A stretch of 64,000 nt of DNA. Source: Prevotella melaninogenica ATCC 25845. GTDB taxonomy: Bacteria > Bacteroidota > Bacteroidia > Bacteroidales > Bacteroidaceae. The notes under the pieces are model-generated. The model was given only the letters and a program-made list of their open reading frames with translations, was not told the DNA's origin and did no database searches. This document shows positions 37,086 to 45,765 of this stretch, in pieces. The translations under genes were made by a program, and so were the position numbers. The DNA lies in NCBI RefSeq assembly GCF_000144405.1, contig NC_014371.1, positions 310,001-374,000 of the forward strand. The letters are read 5' to 3'. Every line of letters starts with the position of its first letter. Within the stretch, counting starts at the first letter, position 1.

Positions 37086-38957
37086 ACAAATGAGGGTGTG
37101 TCAAAATTGATACATCCTCTTTTTTATTCTTCCTTTACTTTGTGTACCACATAATTCGTTATTTACTGCAGCTATGCTGCTAATTTCATATAAAATGATT
37201 TATTGGGCTTTAAATAACCTATATAAACTTGTATACAGCATCTGAAGGTGACTAAAAGTAGCTCCATAACGGCTTTTAGTTCCTTGAGATTGGTTTTTCT
37301 ACACATTTTCCCTATGTTAAAGGCAATAGCGAAGAAGGCAAAGTCCATATTGACCTTGTCTTTCCCAAAATGCCTAAACCTCTTGTAGGCTTTATTATAT
37401 TTTGTTTGTCCAAAAACAGCTTCAGGTTCTATGCACCTTCGTCCTCGATGCTTGATGCCTTCTTCCGAGGTCAGTAGTTCCCGTGCCTTTTGTTTATAGT
37501 GCTGTAGTTGGTGGTTTACTTCTATAATTCTGTTCCCTCTTGCCTTAAAACATGAGCCTCTCAAGGGACAACCATCACAGCGTTCTGCCTGATAACGTAC
37601 GCTGTAAGTAACGAATCCATTAGAGGTTAGGGAACGCTTCATACCTATACGCTTCATATGCTGTCCCATAGGGCAGACGTAGAAATCCTGTTCCTTATTA
37701 TAATAAAGGCTTGCGGGACTGAATGGGTTAGGTGTGTAGCGTGGACGCTGCTCTTTATGGAAGTAGTTATACTTCACATAGGCTTCCATATTATGTACGT
37801 CCATGAACAGATAGTTCTCCTCGGAGCCATACCCCGAATCGGCTACGACTGTCTTGGTATAACGATGATAGCGTGATTTGAAAGACTCCAAGAAAGAAGG
37901 TAGTGTGAGTGTATCGGTACGATTGGCATAGAGTGCAAAGTCGGTGATGAACTGGTTCTCCGTTGCTATCTGCAGATTATATCCAGGCTTAGTCTGTCCG
38001 TTCCGCATAGCGTCCTCCTTCATGTGCATAAACGTGGCATCAGGGTCGGTCTTGCTGTAGGAGTTTCTCTCTCCCATAATCTCAAGGTGTTGGTCATACT
38101 CCTGGAGTTTATTACGTTTCTTCTCAAGTTCTTTAAGCTGTTTTTTCTTGGTTCTAACAGCCTGCTTATCTTCTTTAGTCTTAGGCTCAGGGGCTGATTC
38201 CAAAGACTTGTTCAATTCCTCGGATATCTCATCGAGCAGAGCTGCAGTAAACTCGACACCTTCTGTTTTAGCGGCATTGTCCTGCGCTATGACATCATCA
38301 ACCTGAAGCAAAAGTGTGCGTATTTGTTCCTGCAACTTGGCGCGGTTCTTTTCCACGGTTCTCTTCCAAACGAAGGTATACTTGTTAGCTTTCGATTCTA
38401 TTTTTGTGCCGTCAATATATTCAACGTCAAGACTTATCAAACCTTTGGCTGCAAGTACTAATACGACTTGTGTGAATATATTGTTGATTTCCTTTTTCAC
38501 ACGATTACGAAAACGATTGATGGTAATAAAATCAGGCTGCTCATATCCTGCAAGATAGATGAAATGAATGTCACGCTTGAGAAGAGACTCTATACGACGG
38601 CAGGAATAGATATTATTCATATAGGCGTAAAGAATCACCTTGAGCATCATTTGTGGATGATAAGGCTTGCGACCACTGGGCTTATAAAGTTTGTAGACAT
38701 TATCCAACATAAGATTATCCACCAAGGCGTCTAAAAGACGAACAGGGTCATCTTCTGCGATATCCTTATCGATTCTTTGAGGAAAAAGAATCATTTTCTT
38801 GTGTATGTAAGAACGAAAGTGTACCTTTGTCATAATGAGATTTTTTGTATGCCTAAAGGTACAAAAACTTTAGGAAATAGCAAAGCCCTGGCTTGAGAAA
38901 GTCGGGGCTTTGTGCATAAAAAAGAGGATGTGTACATTTTGACACACCCTCATTTGT
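37086..38957. mobile_element. IS1182-family insertion sequence
   Basis: About 1,872 bp with near-perfect terminal inverted repeats of roughly 38 bp. The left end begins ACAAATGAGGGTGTGTC at 37086 and the right end is its inverse, ending at 38957, with only a few internal mismatches. It carries one intact transposase gene on the minus strand. No clear target duplication is seen next to the ends, because the inverted symmetry blurs the boundary. It sits between the P-loop/CYTH gene and the GH109-like gene and interrupts neither. Confidence 0.9.
37172..38833 (-). CDS. IS1182-type DDE transposase
   Basis: A 553-residue transposase. The N-terminal region matches the DUF772 type (HPQMMLKVILYAYMNNIYSC). 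The catalytic domain has Asp141 in EYIDGTKIESKAN, the second Asp in VVADSGYGSEENY and Glu in CIEPEAVFGQTKYNKA. A Cys-rich segment (CDGCPLRGSCFKARG) before the last motif is typical. The frame is intact, so the element may be active. Confidence 0.95.
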   Translation of the reverse strand: MTKVHFRSYIHKKMILFPQRIDKDIAEDDPVRLLDALVDNLMLDNVYKLYKPSGRKPYHPQMMLKVILYAYMNNIYSCRRIESLLKRDIHFIYLAGYEQPDFITINRFRNRVKKEINNIFTQVVLVLAAKGLISLDVEYIDGTKIESKANKYTFVWKRTVEKNRAKLQEQIRTLLLQVDDVIAQDNAAKTEGVEFTAALLDEISEELNKSLESAPEPKTKEDKQAVRTKKKQLKELEKKRNKLQEYDQHLEIMGERNSYSKTDPDATFMHMKEDAMRNGQTKPGYNLQIATENQFITDFALYANRTDTLTLPSFLESFKSRYHRYTKTVVADSGYGSEENYLFMDVHNMEAYVKYNYFHKEQRPRYTPNPFSPASLYYNKEQDFYVCPMGQHMKRIGMKRSLTSNGFVTYSVRYQAERCDGCPLRGSCFKARGNRIIEVNHQLQHYKQKARELLTSEEGIKHRGRRCIEPEAVFGQTKYNKAYKRFRHFGKDKVNMDFAFFAIAFNIGKMCRKTNLKELKAVMELLLVTFRCCIQVYIGYLKPNKSFYMKLAA

Positions 38958-38978
38958 ATATTTAGTTTTCGTAGGAGT

Positions 38979-40526
38979 TTATTTCTTCTTTGTAGCCTTG
39001 TCGACCTTCTCCCAGTATTTCTTACCTTTTTCCTTCAACTTAGTTGTGAAGTCCATTGCGTCTGCCGCAGCCTGTGCTTCATCAGTAGGAGATGCGTAAG
39101 CGTGGTGGAATCCCTTAACCTTATTCCACTCTCCGCGTGTGAAATCAGGCACCTCTACAGGAATGTTGCCATTGTCCATAGAGATAGAACCTAACTCAGC
39201 TAAGCAGCACCATTCAGCCAAGTCATAAACGTCAATGTCCAAAGGAAGACCATTCTGCAAGCAGTAAACCAAACGTGAATCCATGATGAAGTCCATACCA
39301 CCATGTCCACCAACTTCTTTTGCCTGCTTCTCATATTTAGCAACGATAGGACTCTCATACTTCTCTATCAATGCTTTGGTGTCAACCTGTGAAAGATAAG
39401 AGTGACCTGAAAGGTTGTCAGATGACGGAGTAACACCTGATTTCTTCATTTCCTCAGCAGAAAGAGCAAAGCCTTCAAAAGGATACTTATTGGCAAAACC
39501 CTTTGTTCCAGTAAGCTGATACATACGATTGTATGGCTGTGGGGTCATTACATTATGATGAATCTCAATAACTTTTCCGTTTTCAGTGCTGATAAGGGTG
39601 GTTGTTTGGTCACCATTACGGAAATCTTTACAAGGCTCACCAGTCATCTTTTCAACCTGTTTCTTACCGTTAACAGACTTTGTATCCATTGCAACAAGCG
39701 TATTCATCTTGTCACCTCTGTGGATATTCAGAACCTGTGCGATAGGACCTAAGCCATGAGTAGCGTAGACATCACCACGGAACTTCTGGTTGTAATCTAA
39801 TCTCCAACCTAACTTGTCTTGTGCATCCTTCTTCCAATATGCGTCCCAGAATTTAGATAGTTCATGACGATAGGCACCCTGAACATAAAGAATCTCACCG
39901 AAGACATCTTTCTGTGCCATGTTTAGTGAGTTCAACTCAAAGAAGTCATAGCAGCAGTTCTCAAGCATCATACAGTGCAGACGCTTCTTCTCAGATATAT
40001 CGATGAGTTTCCAAATTTCTGTAAGGTTCATGGCAGCAGGTACTTCTACAGCAACGTGCTTACCATTATTCATAGCCTCGTAGGCAACAAGGAAGTGGTG
40101 CTTCCAGTCTGGAGCAATATACACAAGGTCAATATCCTTACGCTTGCAAAGCTCCTTGTAGCCATCTTCGCCAGAGTAAATGTCGGCTGCAGGCATACTT
40201 GCTTTACGCAGATATTCTTGACATCTCTCAGCTCTGTCACGCTCATAATCGCAGAGAGCCATTACTTGGATGCCAGGGATGTGTGTCCAACGCTCTACAG
40301 CATCATGACCGCGCATTCCTAAACCAACAAAAGCTACGCGAACAACCTTTAACTTAGGTGTCGTCATGTTCAATGCACTTTCCTGTCCAGCTGCACGTAC
40401 TGGAACTTCTGTTACAGCTTTTCCATTGGTCACCTTGTATGGCCAATTGAATTGAGCCGATACGCTTGATGGTAAGAGTAAGCTACCAAGAATAAACGCA
40501 GCAGCTATTGATTTTCTGATACTCAT
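38979..40526 (-). CDS. GH109-like Gfo/Idh/MocA oxidoreductase, exported
   Basis: A 515-residue protein. A Sec-type signal (AAAFILGSLLLPSSVSAQ) precedes a Rossmann domain with VAFVGLGMRGHDAVERW (NAD-binding glycine motif) and the C-terminal beta-sheet domain. Segments KHVAVEVPAAM, MMLENCCYDFFE, GAYRHEL and HGLGPIAQVLNIHRGD closely follow the GH109 family, NAD-dependent alpha-N-acetylgalactosaminidases that act by transient oxidation. The substrate here is unproven. A minus-strand CAAAGATA complement (40587-40594) is a possible -7 box. The right end of the IS lies 22 bases past its stop codon. Confidence 0.88.
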   Translation of the reverse strand: MSIRKSIAAAFILGSLLLPSSVSAQFNWPYKVTNGKAVTEVPVRAAGQESALNMTTPKLKVVRVAFVGLGMRGHDAVERWTHIPGIQVMALCDYERDRAERCQEYLRKASMPAADIYSGEDGYKELCKRKDIDLVYIAPDWKHHFLVAYEAMNNGKHVAVEVPAAMNLTEIWKLIDISEKKRLHCMMLENCCYDFFELNSLNMAQKDVFGEILYVQGAYRHELSKFWDAYWKKDAQDKLGWRLDYNQKFRGDVYATHGLGPIAQVLNIHRGDKMNTLVAMDTKSVNGKKQVEKMTGEPCKDFRNGDQTTTLISTENGKVIEIHHNVMTPQPYNRMYQLTGTKGFANKYPFEGFALSAEEMKKSGVTPSSDNLSGHSYLSQVDTKALIEKYESPIVAKYEKQAKEVGGHGGMDFIMDSRLVYCLQNGLPLDIDVYDLAEWCCLAELGSISMDNGNIPVEVPDFTRGEWNKVKGFHHAYASPTDEAQAAADAMDFTTKLKEKGKKYWEKVDKATKKK

Positions 40527-40805
40527 TGTTTTTAGTTATTTGTTTATTGGTAAATTTTGTATTCTAATGTTCAAAGTATTTGTAGGCAAAGATACTAAAA
40601 AATATTTAAACAAAAGAAGTATGACTTCTCCTTTTTCCTAATGATTGAGTCGTTGTTTAGTAAGAGTCAACTATTCAGTGTTATTTCTCATGTCTAAATA
40701 TGGGGGGTAATGCTGTCAAGTCGAGAAACTATGATTTGTTAATCATTAGTTTCTTACTTATATTATAATGACAAAAAAGGTTCTTTCTCTCGTTTTCTTA
40801 TCGAT

Positions 40806-40893
40806 ATGTTGATGCTTAGCACGTGTGGTGCGGATGGTGAACACCAATGGTGCGGATGGTAAGCACCACATGTGTTGTTGGTCAACACTTATC
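40806..40893. repeat. Family B 22-bp array, copy B3
   Basis: Four units start at 40806, 40828, 40850 and 40872 with ATGTTGA, GTGCGGA, GTGCGGA and GTGTTGT. Within units a second dyad appears (GGTGAACACC, GGTAAGCACC, GGTCAACAC), alternating with the junction dyad CACCAATGGTG. Confidence 0.85.
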
Positions 40894-40970
40894 AAATAAC
40901 TATACCTACTTAATATGAATAAGTGATATTTTGGTCTAATGATGGGCTTGTATGATAATGCTTGTGATAC

Positions 40971-41012
40971 AAAAAAGGAACTCCTACATTGAGTAAAAGT
41001 TCCTTTATTGTG
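40971..41012 (-). terminator. Terminator of the dnaJ-like gene
   Basis: Stem AAAGGAACT (40974-40982) / AGTTCCTTT (40998-41006); read on the minus strand it is followed by T residues. Confidence 0.75.
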
Positions 41013-41024
41013 TCTATATGCTTA

Positions 41025-41720
41025 TTATCCTTCGCGTCTCATCTGCTCAATCAGCTCTTTCTGACGGTCAGTGAGGTGGTCAGGAAGTTTCACATTGTAG
41101 GTGATAATAAGGTCGCCGAAGGTGCCATCGCCTCGGTCATAACCCTTACCACGTAGGCGAACCTTTGTTCCACCTTGTGTCAATGGTTTAACCTTCAGTT
41201 TTACTTTCTGTCCACCAGAGAGTTGAATAACGACTTCACCACCTAAAAGAGCCGTGTAAAGATCTATGCCGACATTAGCCTCCATCTGTCCTGTTGGCTG
41301 TTGTCCATGTGCTCTACCCGTGTTAAATCCAGATGAACGGCGACGTCCACCGCCTCCGAATAGGTCTTGGAAGAAGCTGCTAAAACCACCTCCGCCATTA
41401 CCGAAACTGCTAAAGTCGAATCCACCAAATGGGTTTCCACCACCTTGTCCACCTTGGAATCCACCAAAGCCACCAGCATTTTCGTAGGCTTCAGCATTAC
41501 GCCACTGCTCTCCGTATTTATCGTATTTAGCGCGCTTGTCAGGATCACCGATAACTTCAAACGCCTCGCTCAATGCTTGGAATTTAGCTTTTGCCTTTGG
41601 GTCGTTTGGATGTAAGTCTGGATGAAACTGCTTAGCTCTCTTTCTATAGGCTGCTCGCACATCTTTTTGAGGGATGTTGCGGTCAACACCAAGAATCTTA
41701 TAATAATCTATAAATGCCAT
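41025..41720 (-). CDS. Short DnaJ/CbpA-like co-chaperone
   Basis: A 231-residue J-domain protein. The J domain (1-70) includes DYYKILGV and the Hsp70-stimulating HPD in FHPDLHP. A Gly/Phe-rich linker follows (GGFGGFQGGQGGGNPFGG and on), then one beta-sandwich client-binding domain with GGEVVIQLSGGQKVKLKVKP. CbpA is about 306 residues with two such domains, so the second domain and dimerisation region are reduced or absent. No zinc-finger region is present (type II). It has its own terminator. Confidence 0.9.
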   Translation of the reverse strand: MAFIDYYKILGVDRNIPQKDVRAAYRKRAKQFHPDLHPNDPKAKAKFQALSEAFEVIGDPDKRAKYDKYGEQWRNAEAYENAGGFGGFQGGQGGGNPFGGFDFSSFGNGGGGFSSFFQDLFGGGGRRRSSGFNTGRAHGQQPTGQMEANVGIDLYTALLGGEVVIQLSGGQKVKLKVKPLTQGGTKVRLRGKGYDRGDGTFGDLIITYNVKLPDHLTDRQKELIEQMRREG

Positions 41721-41779
41721 AATATTTCTTCCTTAATTAATGTTTTAATACCGTCTTTAAGGTAGCAAATAATGTGCCA

Positions 41780-42946
41780 TTAGTCCATTCTGTCACGATA
41801 ATCCTCGTAAGTATATTCGCGAAGCATTTCGAGTTCGTTATCTGTATGGAGTAGGGCGATAGCTGGGTGACTGATACCATTGAACATATTTGTCTTGACA
41901 GTCGTGTAGTGGAGCATATCTTCAAAGATAATATTTTCGCCTACTTCCAGTGTATGACCAAAGTCCCACGAGCCCATCCAGTCACCACTCAGACAGCTGT
42001 TGGCACCCAATCGGTAGGTATATTCGCCTTTTGCAGAACCATCTTCATCGACAAGTTTTGCATTACGAATGGTTGGGTGGTAAGGCATTTCAAGACAATC
42101 GGGCATGTGACAGGTAAAACTTGCATTGAGGATAGCTGTCTTTATGCCATGATCCTCTACTATATCAACAACTTGTACTACCAGTGGACCCGTCTGCCAA
42201 GCAAAGGCACTGCCTGGTTCGAGGATAACCTTAAGCCACGGATAGCGTTTGCGGAATCCTCGCAAGACATGTATCAGACGTTTAACGTCATAGTCTTTGC
42301 GTGTCATGAGATGGCCACCACCAAAGTTAATCCACTTTAGTTGAGGGAACCACTTGGCAAACTTCTCTTCTATATGTACTAAGGTACGCTCGAAGACATC
42401 GCTACCACTTTCACAATGACAGTGGATATGAAAGCCATCAATGTCCTCTGGCAGCGTTTCTGGTAGCTTATCGGATGATATTCCAAAGCGAGTACCAGGC
42501 GCACAAGGGTTATAAATGAGCGTTTCCACCTCTGAGTACTCAGGATTCACACGCAAACCGAAACTCAACTTCTCATTTTCAATCTTGGCACGTACGTGAA
42601 AACGCTCGTATTGTGTCAATGAATTAAAAACAAGATGTGATGAACAGCGAGCGATATCGTCAATTTCGTAATCCGTATAGCCCGGTGAGAAGGTGTGTGT
42701 GGGTGCTCCAAATTCCTCAAAGCCAAGTCGAGCTTCAAAGAGAGAGGAGGCTGTTGTAGCCTTGATATACTCACGAAAAATAGGAAACGTACGCCATAAA
42801 GCGTATGCTTTGAATGCGAGAATAATCTCAACATCAGCCTCTTTTGCCACGTGAGCAATGAGGTTTAGATTTTCTCTGAGCCTTGCCTCTTCCAGCACAT
42901 ACATTGGGCGAGAGAGTTCGGCGTATGTTAATGGATTTATTTTCAT
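41780..42946 (-). CDS. nspC: Carboxynorspermidine/carboxyspermidine decarboxylase
   Basis: A 388-residue fold-III PLP enzyme. SRPMYVLEEARLRENL opens the barrel, Lys in LAFKAYALW is the expected PLP lysine, and FHIHCHCESGSD, WINFGGGHLMT and EPGSAFAW are family segments. It makes norspermidine or spermidine in the alternative polyamine pathway common in gut and oral Bacteroidota. The -7 element TATATTTG (minus, 42951-42958) ends 4 bases before the ATG, so the transcript would be leaderless. Confidence 0.93.
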   Translation of the reverse strand: MKINPLTYAELSRPMYVLEEARLRENLNLIAHVAKEADVEIILAFKAYALWRTFPIFREYIKATTASSLFEARLGFEEFGAPTHTFSPGYTDYEIDDIARCSSHLVFNSLTQYERFHVRAKIENEKLSFGLRVNPEYSEVETLIYNPCAPGTRFGISSDKLPETLPEDIDGFHIHCHCESGSDVFERTLVHIEEKFAKWFPQLKWINFGGGHLMTRKDYDVKRLIHVLRGFRKRYPWLKVILEPGSAFAWQTGPLVVQVVDIVEDHGIKTAILNASFTCHMPDCLEMPYHPTIRNAKLVDEDGSAKGEYTYRLGANSCLSGDWMGSWDFGHTLEVGENIIFEDMLHYTTVKTNMFNGISHPAIALLHTDNELEMLREYTYEDYRDRMD

Positions 42947-42967
42947 GGTGCAAATATAAGGAAAAAT

Positions 42968-42998
42968 TTGCAGTTATGGGAAATAATCTCTACCTTTG
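42968..42998 (+). promoter_or_regulatory. Promoter of the ThiE-like gene
   Basis: A TTG (42968-42970) and TACCTTTG (42991-42998) have a 20-base spacer, just upstream of the gene at 43020. It is divergent from nspC, with its -7 box only about 32 bases from the nspC -7 box. Confidence 0.75.
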
Positions 42999-43019
42999 CA
43001 ATACAAATAAACTAAAGGC

Positions 43020-43628
43020 ATGAAACTGGTCATCATGACTAAGTCCACGTATTTTGTGGAAGAAGATAAGATTTTAAGTATGCTTTTCGAGGAAGGACTT
43101 GATAGTCTCCATATCTCGAAGGCAGATACTTCCCCACTTTATTTGGAGCGTCTTCTTTCACTTTTGCCTTCTGAATATCATCGTAAAATCACAATACATC
43201 AGCATTTTAATATGAAGAATGAGTTTTCTTTGGGTGGTATCCACTTGGATAACTCAAGTATTGCTGTGCCTCGTGGCTATCGTGGCTCTCTAAGTAGAAC
43301 TTGTGATGATGTGATGCAGCTAAAGGCTATGAAGAAACAATCGGACTATGTCTTTCTAAAGAATATCCACCAACCTCGTGAACAATCGGAAAAAGAAGAG
43401 CGTGTTATCTCTGATCTTGAATTAAACGAGGCTTATAGGCAGGGCATTCTTGGGCGACATGTTTATGCAATGGGTGGTGTGACGATAGACGATATACCTA
43501 TTCTTCGTGAGCTTGACTTTGGTGGAGTAGTGGTTCGGAACGACTTATGGGATAAGTTTCGTATTTATAATGAACAGAATTTTAGCTCTATCATTAATCA
43601 CTTCCGTAAGCTGCGTGCCCTCTGTTAA
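43020..43628 (+). CDS. ThiE-like thiamine phosphate synthase family protein
   Basis: A 202-residue TIM-barrel protein with the ThiE/TenI pattern: a MKLVIMTKSTYF strand, KITIHQHFNMKNEFSLGGIHLDN, LSRTCDDVMQLK, DYVFLKNI and the phosphate-binding VYAMGGVTIDDIP. The usual substrate-binding Lys and Arg positions are only partly matched, so it may be ThiE proper or a TenI/ThiE-like relative. No other thiamine genes lie nearby. The gene is followed by prs after 54 bases. Confidence 0.8.
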   Translation: MKLVIMTKSTYFVEEDKILSMLFEEGLDSLHISKADTSPLYLERLLSLLPSEYHRKITIHQHFNMKNEFSLGGIHLDNSSIAVPRGYRGSLSRTCDDVMQLKAMKKQSDYVFLKNIHQPREQSEKEERVISDLELNEAYRQGILGRHVYAMGGVTIDDIPILRELDFGGVVVRNDLWDKFRIYNEQNFSSIINHFRKLRALC

Positions 43629-43682
43629 TGACACAGAGACTTATAAAGATTTATACGTTATCAATATAAACAACTAAAAGAA

Positions 43683-44621
43683 ATGAGTGAAAATAACTCT
43701 TTTTTGGTATTCTCTGGTACAAAGACGAGATACCTTGCTGAGAAAATCTGCGCCAGCCTTGGCTGTCCGCTTGGTAACTTGGTGATGACCCGCTTCTCTG
43801 ACGGCGAATTTGTCGTTTCTTACGAGCAGAGTATTCGTGGTAAGGATGTCTTCCTTGTACAGAGCACTTTCCCAAACTCTGACAACCTTATGGAGCTGCT
43901 CTTGATGATTGATGCGGCTAAGCGTGCTTCAGCTCGTCACATTATCGCTGTTATGCCTTATTTTGGTTGGGCGCGTCAAGATCGTAAGGATAAGCCACGT
44001 GTCAGCATTGGTGCGAAATTAGTAGCCGACTTGTTGAGTGTTGCTGGTATCGACCGTCTGATTACAATGGACTTACATGCAGATCAGATTCAGGGCTTCT
44101 TCAATGTTCCTGTTGACCATCTCTATGCAAGCGGTGTTCTTCTTCCTTATGTTCAGGGCTTACATTTGAAGGATCTTGTTATAGCAAGTCCTGATGTAGG
44201 TGGCTCTAAGCGTGCTAATACTTACGCTAAGTATCTCGGTTGTCCACTGGTTCTTTGTAACAAGACTCGTGCACGTGCCAATGTCGTTGATACAATTCAG
44301 ATTATTGGTGATGTGAAAGATAAGAACGTTATCATCGTTGATGATATGGTTGATACAGCTGGTACTATCACCAAGGCAGCTGACGTTATGAAGGAGGCAG
44401 GTGCTAAGAGTGTACGTGCTATTGCTTCTCATTGTGTGATGAGTGGTCCTGCTACTGAGCGTGTAGAGGCTTCTGCGTTGGAGGAGATGGTTTTCACAGA
44501 CTCTATTCCATATACAGATCGTTGCTCAAAGGTAAAGCAGATTTCTGTAGCTGATATGTTTGCAGAAACAATCCAGCGTGTATTGAACAATGAGAGTATC
44601 TCAAGCCAGTACCTTATATAA
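43683..44621 (+). CDS. prs: Ribose-phosphate pyrophosphokinase
   Basis: A 312-residue PRPP synthase of class I. Signatures are FSDGEFVVSYEQSIRGKDVF near the start, YFGWARQDRKDKPR (ATP flexible loop), TMDLHADQIQGFF and the PRPP-binding loop NVIIVDDMVDTAGTI. It forms PRPP from ribose-5-phosphate and ATP for purine, pyrimidine, His and Trp synthesis. Length matches the family. Confidence 0.97.
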   Translation: MSENNSFLVFSGTKTRYLAEKICASLGCPLGNLVMTRFSDGEFVVSYEQSIRGKDVFLVQSTFPNSDNLMELLLMIDAAKRASARHIIAVMPYFGWARQDRKDKPRVSIGAKLVADLLSVAGIDRLITMDLHADQIQGFFNVPVDHLYASGVLLPYVQGLHLKDLVIASPDVGGSKRANTYAKYLGCPLVLCNKTRARANVVDTIQIIGDVKDKNVIIVDDMVDTAGTITKAADVMKEAGAKSVRAIASHCVMSGPATERVEASALEEMVFTDSIPYTDRCSKVKQISVADMFAETIQRVLNNESISSQYLI

Positions 44622-44669
44622 TTAAGGAATGACGTAAGATAAGTCTTTTTTATAAAAGGATATATTATA

Positions 44670-44708
44670 ATGTTGGGACGCATAGTTTATGTGTTCCAAC
44701 ATTTTTTA
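44670..44708 (+). terminator. prs terminator
   Basis: Stem 44670-44684 with 44688-44702 (ATGTTGG...CATA pairing with TATG...CCAACAT, two mismatches) is followed by TTTTTT. Confidence 0.8.
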
Positions 44709-44865
44709 TTTGTGCTTATTCTGCCCAAAAGATGGCTTTTGTCTTATGGCATTTGCTTATTATAAGTCAACTTCTTTCCTCCTTCTTTCCCATATCCCTT
44801 CTTTGTTATTTCACTTGATGTATGTCAATAAACGTCGTTTTGCTGAAAATAATCGTGAAAAAGTT

Positions 44866-44895
44866 TTGTTGTGTGCGCAAACAGTTGTACCTTTG
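44866..44895 (+). promoter_or_regulatory. Promoter of a short transcription unit
   Basis: A TTG (44866-44868) and TACCTTTG (44888-44895) have a 19-base spacer. Predicted transcription start is near 44899; the transcript would end at the hairpin at 45123-45165. Confidence 0.75.
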
Positions 44896-45045
44896 CATTG
44901 TCAAAAGACAAATATAGATTGTTTAGGTTAGTAGTAATAGATTTAGGTTTTTAGTTATTATTTTAAGGTAGAACAAAAGAGATTGTTCAGGTTAGATTTA
45001 AAATAGGTTTAGTTAAGGTAATAAGAGATTGATTAAAGGATAACA

Positions 45046-45126
45046 ATGATGCAAGATGATTGGGGAACGCCGAGAGGCGCGAACCAAAAGTCAAGCTCAA
45101 AGAGCTCACAGAAATGTGGGTATTAA
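45046..45126 (+). CDS. Probable 26-residue small protein
   Basis: A short frame starting ATG-ATG with AAAGGA five bases upstream. The peptide reads MMQDDWGTPRGANQ, then a Ser/Lys-rich part and a C-terminal Cys-Gly-Tyr; it has no hydrophobic segment. Its stop codon TAA overlaps the first bases of a perfect terminator stem. Promoter, ribosome-binding site, frame and terminator form a tight unit of about 265 bases, which argues for a real product. It is not recognised as a known family; alternatively the unit is an RNA gene. Confidence 0.45.
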   Translation: MMQDDWGTPRGANQKSSSKSSQKCGY

Positions 45127-45165
45127 AGGGCACAGCAAATTACTTGCTGTGCCCTTTAATTCTTT
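45123..45165 (+). terminator. Strong intrinsic terminator
   Basis: A perfect 16-bp stem (45123-45138 with 45144-45159, TTAAAGGGCACAGCAA inverted) with a 5-base loop is followed by TTCTTTT. Confidence 0.85.
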
Positions 45166-45274
45166 TGTAATGAGTGTTCTTTCTCGATGAAGTTCTCCAA
45201 GAAACATATAGAAGAGATGTTTTATGCAATGTTGTAATGGTAATAAAGCATCTATATCCTTGTCTTTACCCAAC

Positions 45275-45369
45275 ATTCTGATGATGCGCACATGTTGTGC
45301 GGAGGCTTAGCACATAATGTGCGGAGGCTTAACACCATTTGTGCGGATGGTAAATAGCATTGGTGTTGA
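45275..45369. repeat. Family B 22-bp array, copy B4
   Basis: Units start at 45275, 45297, 45319 and 45341; the second and third open with GTGCGGAGGCTTA and the fourth with GTGCGGATGG. A partial unit GTGTTGA follows at 45363. Junction dyads: CACATAATGTG and CACCATTTGTG. Confidence 0.88.
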
Positions 45370-45692
45370 ATGTTCTTTGTTTTGTAAAATATAGTCAATG
45401 TGATTACAGATTGAGGTTGCAAAGGTGTTATATCACCCGCTGCAGATATTAGTTTGATATTGAACTTACTTTTACAAAGAAATAAGATATAATTCAATGT
45501 CTGCTTTTTTATAGTGACACATCTTGAAAATTTAATTATAAAAAGAGAACTTTATCCTATTAGTTTAAATATCATATTCCCTCACTTTGTTCAAATTTCT
45601 TTATCATTTACAATGGATTTCGCCCCTTCTCTGTAAAAGTAAATGCTTACAAACGTAATTTTGAGAACATGGCTTAAAAATGTTTTATAAAT

Positions 45693-45723
45693 TTGTTGTT
45701 CTCAGTTGAAATCGGTATCTTTG
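45693..45723 (+). promoter_or_regulatory. Promoter of the MORN-repeat gene
   Basis: A TTG (45693-45695) and TATCTTTG (45716-45723) have a 20-base spacer. This places the promoter inside the longer open frame that begins at 45706 and so argues for the GTG start at 45766. Confidence 0.75.
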
Positions 45724-45765
45724 CATATAGGTTATTTTAATTATAATAAACTAAAAACGAGAAAC

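Larger units (their letters stand above)
40527..41024. other. Intergenic region between GH109-like and dnaJ-like genes
   Basis: There is no gene in these 498 bases. They contain a 12-bp hairpin without a T run (40725-40753), family B copy B3 and the dnaJ-like terminator. Confidence 0.7.
44622..45045. other. Intergenic region and leader after prs
   Basis: These 424 bases carry the prs terminator (44670-44708), a consensus promoter (44866-44895) and a leader of about 147 bases with two near-identical AGATTGTTYAGGTTAG stretches, preceding the small open frame at 45046. Confidence 0.7.
45127..45765. other. Intergenic region before the MORN gene
   Basis: These 639 bases contain the terminator above, family B copy B4 and the MORN gene promoter. 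Nothing else was recognised. Confidence 0.7.

Noticed and set aside
37080..37092. Target-site duplication for the IS
   Set aside because: The bases next to both ends are themselves inverted, not directly repeated, so no duplication can be defined.
45706..45765. Longer N terminus for the MORN protein
   Set aside because: The upstream TTG lies between the -33 and -7 elements; the signal peptide begins at the GTG at 45766.
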